NCBI GenBank assembly: GCA_025506515.1
Contig: CM046444.1
Coordinates: forward strand, 76,255,533-76,319,532
Length of the DNA: 64,000 nt
Reading direction: 5' to 3'
Origin: Flaveria trinervia
Taxonomy: Eukaryota; Streptophyta; Magnoliopsida; Asterales; Asteraceae
Positions 57,245 to 64,000 of the stretch are shown piece after piece. The notes under the pieces are model-generated. The model was not told where the DNA came from. It saw nothing but the letters and a program-made list of their open reading frames with translations, and did no database searches. The position numbers and the translations under genes were made by a program. How positions within the stretch are numbered: position 1 is the first letter of the stretch; each line of letters opens with the position of its first letter.

Positions 57245-58176
57245 TGTTGGACCAAAAGAACCAATGAGCCAGATCAGAAAACCTCTAAGTCCCACATGGT
57301 ATCACAACAACTGCTGAAAGCTTATCAGCATTTTGACAAGTGCTGAAGACTTCAACAGCTGAAGATCAAGTGCTGAAGACTTCAACAGCTGAAGAACTAA
57401 AGTGCTGAAGTACAACAGCTGAAGAACACAAGTACTAAAGCTGAACAGCTGAAGAACGCAAGTACTGAAGCTGAACAGCTGAAGAACACAAGTGCTGAAG
57501 CTGAAAGACCAAAGTACTGAAGTACAAAAGCTGAAGAGTTTACAAGTGCTGAAGATCAACAACTGATGAACAAAGTCTGAAGACAAAGACTGAAGACATC
57601 AGCTGATGATATCTACTGAAGTCATCAGCTGATGAAACATCTGAAGGTCAAAGTCTGAAGATCAAGTACTGAAGCCTCAGTAGTTTGTCACAACTGCTGA
57701 AGAGTACTTCTTCAGTAGTTGTGATATCAGTAAGTTTATATTTCTAGTTCAGTAGTTTTGTAAAACGACTGAAGAGCTTGTTCTTCAGTCGGTCATTGTA
57801 GTTTCAGTAGTTTCTAATGAGTAGTTTTATATTATGTACTTAACACTCTGATATGTTCTCAGTAGTTGTGAACATTTCAGTAGTTTGTTAGGAGTTAGTT
57901 ATTTTTGTATAGATCTGCCAGTTCTCACTTTCCCGTGATAACAGCAGCGATTGCACTCTATATAAGGAGTGTCAACCTATTGTAATATTGAATGATTGAT
58001 TAGAATTATTCATATCTATAAACATTCCATGAATTAGAAATATATTCTCTCACTATAATCGTATGTGCTCTTAATGCATACAAGTATCGATCTCTTGCTA
58101 CAATTTGTCTAATTCCTGTTCTTATTCCGCTGCTTTGAACTCTAATACATCAAACTTGTGATCGCTGATCTTGTCA
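57245..58176 (+). repeat. Extra tandem LTR (subfamily A, 932 bp)
   Basis: Complete TGTTGGACC...GATCTTGTCA, joined without any spacer to the E5 3' LTR on the left and the E7 5' LTR on the right. No PBS, PPT or internal region is attached. The 30-bp unit is present three times (57415-57504). Confidence 0.9.
57415..57504 (+). repeat. 30-bp U3 tandem repeat, three units (extra LTR)
   Basis: Units at 57415, 57445 and 57475, same unit as in E5. Confidence 0.9.
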
Positions 58177-59059
58177 TGTTGGACCAAAAGAATGAATGAG
58201 CCAAGATCAGAAAACCTCTAAGTCCCACATGGTATCACAACAACTGCTGAAAGCTTCATCAGCAGTTTGACAAGTGCTGAAGACTTCAACAGCTGAAGAT
58301 CAAGTGTTGAAGACTTCAACAGCTGAAGAACTAAAGTGCTGAAGTACAACAGCTGAAGAACACAAGTACTGAAGCTGAACAGCTGAAGAACACAAGTGTT
58401 GAAGCCGAAAGACCAAAGTACTGAAGTACAACAGCTGAAGAGTTTACAAGTGCTGAAGATCAACAACTGAGGTACAAAGTCTGAAGACAAAGACTGAAGA
58501 CATCAGCTGATGAAACATCTGAAGGTCAAAGTTGTGATATCACAACTGCTGAAGACTACTTCTTTAGTAGTTTGTCACAACTGCTGAAGAGTACTTCTTC
58601 AGTAGTTGTGATATTAGTAGTTTTATATTTTTAGTTTCAGTAGTTTTGTAAAACGACTGAAGAGCTTGTTCTTCAGTCATTGTAGTTTCAGTAGTTTTAT
58701 ATTTCTCAGTAGTTGTAAACAACTGATAACACTTAGCATGTTTTGTAAGAAGATGTCAGCTATTTTGACATCTTCAGTAGTTGTGTTTCAGTTGAAATAA
58801 ATCTGTTAGATGTCACTAACAAGTGACATCAGCAGACGTCACATCTCTTATATAAGAGGTGTCACCTAATCATAATTGTGACATTCTGTTACCACGAAAG
58901 CGAATATTGAATGAAATATATTTGCAGATATTCTCTCTCTCTATAACCGTCTTTGTTCTTCATTGAATATCGTTTTGTTCTTGTGAATCGACTAATTCAT
59001 TGTTTGAATTCCGCTGCTATACTCTTCAGTCAATCAAACATAGATCACTGATCCTAACA
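58177..59059 (+). repeat. 5' LTR of E7 (883 bp), A/B chimera
   Basis: Starts like subfamily A (AAGCTTCATCAGCAGTTTGACAAG..., two 30-bp units at 58349-58408). From about 58690-58720 it follows subfamily B (AACACTTAGCATG..., GACGTC, TATATAAGAGG near 58850, ...GATCCTAACA). Confidence 0.88.
58349..58408 (+). repeat. 30-bp U3 tandem repeat, two units (E7)
   Basis: Units at 58349-58378 and 58379-58408. One fewer than in E5 and the extra LTR. Confidence 0.88.
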
Positions 59060-59061
59060 AG

Positions 59062-59073
59062 TGGTATCAGAGC
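59062..59073 (+). other. Primer binding site of E7
   Basis: TGGTATCAGAGC, two bases after the LTR. Confidence 0.95.
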
Positions 59074-59283
59074 GGAGTTAATCATTGATCGATCTAACAA
59101 TTGATCATTGAAACTGCTAATTGATATCTGTGTTTGATTGAATTAGCGCATTTGCAAGAACTGGTTATAGATTATTGAATTTCTGCCGCTTTCGTTCATT
59201 TATTTTGAGATCTTCTGGTTCAATTGGTTGTTGTGTTTTTGTTCTAAATCTGTTTAGCTTAACCGAATTTGATTGAATCCAAG

Positions 59284-62117
59284 ATGACGACTCCTTCTAA
59301 TGATCCTCACAATATCGGTTCCTCAACCAAGCCTCCGATGCTGGTTAGGACCGAGTATAACATATGGCAACGAAGAATGCTTCATCACCTGTCTGTTAAC
59401 AGTTCAGGTTGTTGGACATCTGTGGTACATGGACCACATAAGCCTATGGTGAACAATCCGAAAACCAATCAAATGGTTCCGAAGAAGAAGGAACAATACT
59501 CTGATGAAGATCGAAAACTATTTGAGATTGATGCTAAAGCCCATGGAATTCTGGCCATGGCACTGCTAATGAAATCTATTCAGGGCTTATGCATCATGAA
59601 ACTGCTCATGATCTCTGGAATGCCCTGAAGGAACAATTCGGTGGCACTGATGAGGTCTTAGCAAACAATAGAGAGATCCTTGCCTAACAATATGAGACAT
59701 TCTCTCATAGAAAGGGTGAGACACTGACTCAACAGTTTGAGCGCTTTTCCTACTTGATATCTGAGCTGAAAATGGTGAAACAGGAATACACCAATAGCCA
59801 GATGAACAACAGATTCCTCAGATCACTGCCTGAGAGATGGGGGACATATACTATTGTCCTACGCTCCAGTGCAAATCTAAAGGCCTATCTCTCACCCAAC
59901 TTCATGGGAAACTGCTTACATTTGAAAGAGAGATAGAGCAGAAGAGGAAACTGTCCTCAACAGGAAAGCTCATTGATGACTTTGTACCAGGCAACACTGC
60001 CTTGGTTGTCATGAGTTAGAATATGCTGCATCTGAGAGCAATTATGATGAGCATATAGATTTCTCTTCAAATAGTTCTGATCATGCATTTGTTGGTATTG
60101 AGAGTCATTATGGCAATAATAGTGACAATTTATGCTTCATCATGGATGATCTGAAAGGAATAGCTGATGATGATCTAGAAGAGATGGATATTCTGAGCCA
60201 AATGGCACTGATTAATATCAGTTCTCAGAAGTTCTACAAGAGAACTGGCAGAAATTTCCTGGACTCTCTGGCAAAACCAAAGTTGGTTTTGACAAGAGTA
60301 AGTTGAGGTGTCACAAATGCCAAAGGCTAGGACACTTTGCAAGAGAGTGTAGATCAACTGGATCTAACTCTTCTGCACCCTTTGTGACTTTTCCTAGTAC
60401 TAGTCCACAAAACAGAGGGCAACATCCTGCTGGTTCTGGTCATCATTCACATCCTAGATCTCCTGCATACTTTGTTCCCCAGGGTCAAATGTCATATCCT
60501 TATCCCTGCTATTATGTGCCTCAACCAAATTCTGTTCAAGCTCCAATTGCACAACAACCAAAAGCATTGCCTGAACCACAACCTTCCCAATCTCATCAAC
60601 AAACTCAACCCCAACAACACAGCTTCTTCACCCCAGGAGTTGTTGACTGGAGCAGTTTACCAGATGACATGTCTGGTCATGAACAACTGTTCTCAGGTGC
60701 TGGTCAACATGGTGGTGAAAGTCCATTTGGAAATCTAGCTCTTATGGCTTTGGATTCTACTGATACTTCATCCTCTAATGCCTCTACACAAAACTTATCA
60801 CAGGTATCCTCTGAGGCAAAAGCCAAATTATGTTCTGACACATGCATAGCAGCATTTGCATCTATTAGAGAAGCAAATGTAGCTTTAATCAACAAGAACA
60901 TTGAGCTAGAACAAATTATTTCCAAAAACAAAGCTGAATTTGAGTATGTGCTTAATGATAAAAATGTTGAGATTTACAAACTGAAATGCCAAATAACTGA
61001 TGATAAGGCTAGGGAAGAGATACTTCTAGAGAAGTATAAAGATCTCAAAGAAATCCTTGCAGTTACCCAGGTAGAGTGTGATAGATGGGTACAATCATGC
61101 AAAGGTTTTGAAATGCTTCTTAGTAAGCAATCTGCTTCCAATGTGAAGTTTGGCATTGGTTACAATCACACTGCTCCACCTACAGATTTTACTCCCAGAG
61201 CAGAGGTAGAATCTGATGGTGAGAGTGATAACCAATCCATCTCATCATGTGATCTACTTTCTGATACAGCACAATCAGAAGTAGAAGTCAGCATCAAGCC
61301 CTCTCTGAACCTATCAGCTGATGTTGATGGTTCAAATGCTGACACTCACATGATCAATGAGTTGATCAACTCACGAGTTAATTCTGAAAGTCCTGAAAGG
61401 ACTAGAGAGCAGGATTTAACACCTGAAGTTCAAACTCCAACTACTGTCAGTACTGAAGAGAAGAAAACTGTCAGTAGAAAGAGTTTGAAGACTACTAAAG
61501 AGGCAGTCAAGAAAGCAACCAATGCTTCCAAAGCATTGAAGAGCAAGACTCCAGTTGCTTCACCGTCTTTAGTTGATGATCAACCTAAGATGAAGAAGAA
61601 ACCATGTAAAGTATGTGGTTTATTCAATCATCTTACAGATGATTGTGGTACAAAAGAGGTTCCAAACTCAAACAAAAAGAAGAAATTAAAGAGAAAATGG
61701 TAAAAATGAAAACTGAGTTTGAGACCACATTTGTATCAGCAACATCAAATCCTGTAACCCTTAAGTCCACAAAGAAATCCAAAAAGGAAGGGGTTAAACA
61801 GGAACAGCTGAGAGTGCTCAGAAGAAGAAGGTGCAACATAGGAACTTATCAAACTCCACTGACAATGTGTCTGATGAGCTGAAAGCTTTATCAAAAATCA
61901 GACACAGCTGGTTATGATGGTTCAACATCTATTGGGAAGAGTTAACCAATTAGATGCTCCTATGTTGAAACCACAGAAAAGGAGGTCCAAGCCAAAGGAT
62001 TCCTCTTCTTCACCATCTTCATCCTCTCAGTTGTTGTTTCCAATAAACCTATGTGTTTACCATCTGTTGATGAGACCAGCCCAAACCAAAAAGGTTTGGG
62101 TCTCCAAAACTAACTGA
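59284..62117 (+). pseudogene. gag: gag of E7, long clean C-terminal half
   Basis: ATG at 59284 (M-T-T-P-S-N-D-P-H-N). The first ~95 codons are clean to a one-base deletion near 59565. Later breaks lie near 59685 (TAA), 59878, 60008 and 60258. 60303-61703 is a clean 466-codon frame: CCHC knuckle 1 at 60309-60350, P/Q-rich part, coiled-coil segment (~60820-61110), Ser/Thr/Glu-rich linker, and knuckle 2 at 61605-61646 in the form C-K-V-C-G-L-F-N-H-L-T-D-D-C. Another indel after it shifts the frame. The gag frame ends at TGA 62115-62117, as in E5. Gag residues (K-K-K-E-Q-Y-S-D-E-D-R-K-L-F-E) match E4 rather than E5, which places the body in subfamily B. Confidence 0.9.
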
Positions 62118-62133
62118 TTGTTTATTATTGCAG
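62107..62133 (+). promoter_or_regulatory. Gag stop with candidate 3' splice site (E7)
   Basis: AAACTAAC, TGA (62115-62117), T-rich tract and TTGCAG with AG at 62132-62133, as in E5. Confidence 0.4.
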
Positions 62134-64000
62134 GGTTCTTCAACATGCCAAGTAGCATCTGGTATGTAGACAGTGGGGGATCTATGCCATGACTGGGAAC
62201 AACTCTCTTCTTCATGACTACTCTCAAGAAAGAAGGGGTTTGTTTCTTTTGGCAATGATGCTAGGGGTTACATCATTGGAAACGGATTTGTCTCCAATGG
62301 AGAAATAAAGTTTGATGATGTTAATCATTTGGAAAATCTCAAGTACAATCTCTTGAGTGTCAGTCAAATGTGTGATAAAGGTCATGTTGCTCTTTTCACC
62401 AGTCAGAACTGTAGGATTCTGTCATCCAAAGTTTTGCATTTGATTGACAAGGTGTTGGATGATCACACTCTCCTGAGAGCCAACAGGACAGGAAGAGTGT
62501 ATGCCTTAGATCTTTCCAAGAAAATAGATCTCAAAGGCAATCCTTGCCTATTTTCCAAAGCCTCTTCTCAAGAATCTAAACTGTGGCACAGAAGGCTGGG
62601 TCATGTTAATTTCAAAAACATGAATCAGCTTATCCACATAGTTTAGTCAGAGGCTTACCAATAAAGGAGTTCCACTGTGATGAAGCCTGCACTGCTTGTT
62701 AAAAGGAAAATAGCACAAAGTCTCATTCCCTCCTATTGAAGAGCCTAAGTCCACTGCCTGCTTGCAATTACTGCATATGGATCTATTTGTTCCTGTGAGA
62801 GTGATGAGCATGGCAAAGAAGAAATACTGTCTGGTAATTGTGGATGATTACTCCAGATTTGTATGGACTTTCTTTCTACATTCAAAGGATGAGGTTGCTC
62901 AGAAGGTTATTAACTTTGTGTTGTATATTGAGAAGCAGTATTCCCTTCCAGTCAAGTGTATCAGGAGTGATAATGGAACTGAATTCAGGAACAAAATAGA
63001 GTATGGACTCCAGAACAAAATAGAGTAGTGGAGAGAAAGAACAGGACCCTCATTGAAGCTGCAAGGTCCATGCTGGCTGACTCTGGTTTGCCACTGACCT
63101 TTTGGGCTGAAGGTGTCAACACAACTTGCTATGTGCAGAATAGAGTTTTAGTAAATCAGAGGTTGATGAAGACTCCATATGAAGTTCTCCATCATTTGGC
63201 TCCTCTGATTTCATTTTTCAAAGCATTTGGATGTCCCTGTTTTATTCTCAACACAAACGATCAACTCCATGAATTTGATCATAAGGTGGATGCTGGGTAT
63301 TTTGTTTGTTATTCATCTACTTGCAAGGCATACAGAGTCTTCAACTGCAGAACAAAGATAGTTGAAGAGACTTTGCATGTGAAGTTTAATGAATCTCCTT
63401 TGGACAAGATTCCACAAAACCCTGTGGAGTTGTTTGATTTGGACATACTGCAATATGTTCCTTATCAACCTCCAGCTGTTGCAGATCCTGTGGCTCAATC
63501 ATCTTCTGCAGCATGTCTTCCACCTGGTGGTATTGATGATGATGATGATGATAATATCAATACTCACCTATTCAAGTTTAGTGACCAACTGCCTGTGTCT
63601 GCTAAACTTGATGTTCCTGTAGCTTCAGCAGTTCCATCCACAACAAATGCTGATGAGATCTCTGTTTCCTCTACATCGTTTGAGTTACCATCAAATTCTT
63701 GGTTTCAAGAGTCTACATCAACATCTGCTGCTGCTGAAGGTTCTACAAACACTTGCACAGATCTCATTGTTTATCAAGAACTGAAGAATCACCCCATGAC
63801 TCAGATTATTGGTGATATCAATGCTAGTGTTTCAACCAGAAGTCAATTGTCTAACTTCTGCTTCTATGCTATCTTCATCAGTCAGCTAGAGCCAAAGAAC
63901 TATCATGTTGCTTTGAGAGACAATGGATGGTTGAAGCTATGCAGCTTGAGCTACTTCAGTTCAAGAAACAGCAAGTGTGGGAACTTGTTCCTCTTCCCCC
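62134..64000 (+). pseudogene. pol: pol of E7 (PR, IN, start of RT), broken and cut by window edge
   Basis: Protease: W-Y-V-D-S-G with Asp codon 62169-62171, but one-base deletions on both sides shift the frame. Integrase: clean 62329-62646 through the zinc-region His pair; frameshifts near 62636 and 62700. 62762-62990 is clean with the catalytic Asp in H-M-D-L-F and in R-S-D-N-G-T-E-F. The segment before the Glu (62 bases in sister copies) is replaced by 16 bases, which breaks the D-D35-E spacing. The C-terminal region continues to ~63700 with a poly-Asp run near 63530. The start of reverse transcriptase is reached at 63930-64000. Confidence 0.9.

Larger units (their letters stand above)
58177..64000 (+). 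mobile_element. E7: Ty1/copia retrotransposon, subfamily B body with chimeric LTR, cut by window edge
   Basis: 5' LTR 58177-59059, PBS, gag, PR, IN and the start of RT. The window ends in RT (W-E-L-V-P-L-P). Its left flank before E5 and the extra LTR arrived would be the E8 ORF at 32374. The rest, including any aORF, lies outside. Confidence 0.92.

Noticed and set aside
57245..58176. Ordinary solo LTR with its own target duplication
   Set aside because: The flanking five bases cannot be told apart from LTR termini, so a normal solo-LTR insertion is neither shown nor excluded.

Overview
The window is plant DNA made almost entirely of nested Ty1/copia-type LTR retrotransposons. I found no host gene, tRNA, rRNA or CRISPR array. 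The initiator-Met primer binding site TGGTATCAGAGC, LTRs running TG...CA, 5-bp target duplications and the order gag-PR-IN-RT-RNase H are seen directly. The kind of extra ORF placed after pol resembles proteins I know from repeats of daisy-family genomes, so an Asteraceae plant is my best guess (inference, moderate confidence).

Layout. E1 (minus, 1-8799, 3' end outside the window) sits inside the gag of E2 (minus, 8800-12178). E2 sits in the gag of an unrelated copia element, E3 (minus, 12179-27630). The LTR of E3 was split by E4 (plus, 14484-26897, target duplication TGTGA). From 27631 to 32374 lies E8, a degraded element of another lineage with 30-bp tandem arrays and its own extra ORF. E8 is interrupted by E7 (plus, from 58177, running off the right edge). 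E5 (plus, 32380-57244) and a spare LTR (57245-58176) lie exactly at the 5' border of E7. E6 (minus, 44001-56371, target duplication AAAAA) split the 3' LTR of E5. E1, E2, E4, E5, E6 and E7 belong to one family with three subfamilies: A (E1, E2, E5, spare LTR), B (E4, E7 body) and C (E6).

Family organisation: LTR of 0.77-0.95 kb; PBS; long gag with two CCHC knuckles separated by about 420 codons that include a coiled coil; a stop in the gag frame followed by protease in the +1 frame beside a splice-acceptor-like site; PR, IN, RT and RNase H; then about 0.7-0.85 kb of hairpin-forming tandem repeats (period about 76 bp); a TATA box; an additional ORF (aORF) of about 1,100 codons in sense orientation; polypurine tract; LTR. 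The repeat array, TATA box and aORF occur in all four copies that reach this far (E1, E4, E5, E6). They are the most interesting feature here: they look like a separately promoted gene carried by the retrotransposon. E8 pairs a different 30-bp array and TATA box with a distantly related ORF, so the combination is not confined to one family.

Every coding region carries frameshifts or stops, so all copies are called pseudogenes, although parts are long and clean: E6 integrase and RNase H, E5 gag, E7 gag. Some single-base indels could be assembly errors.
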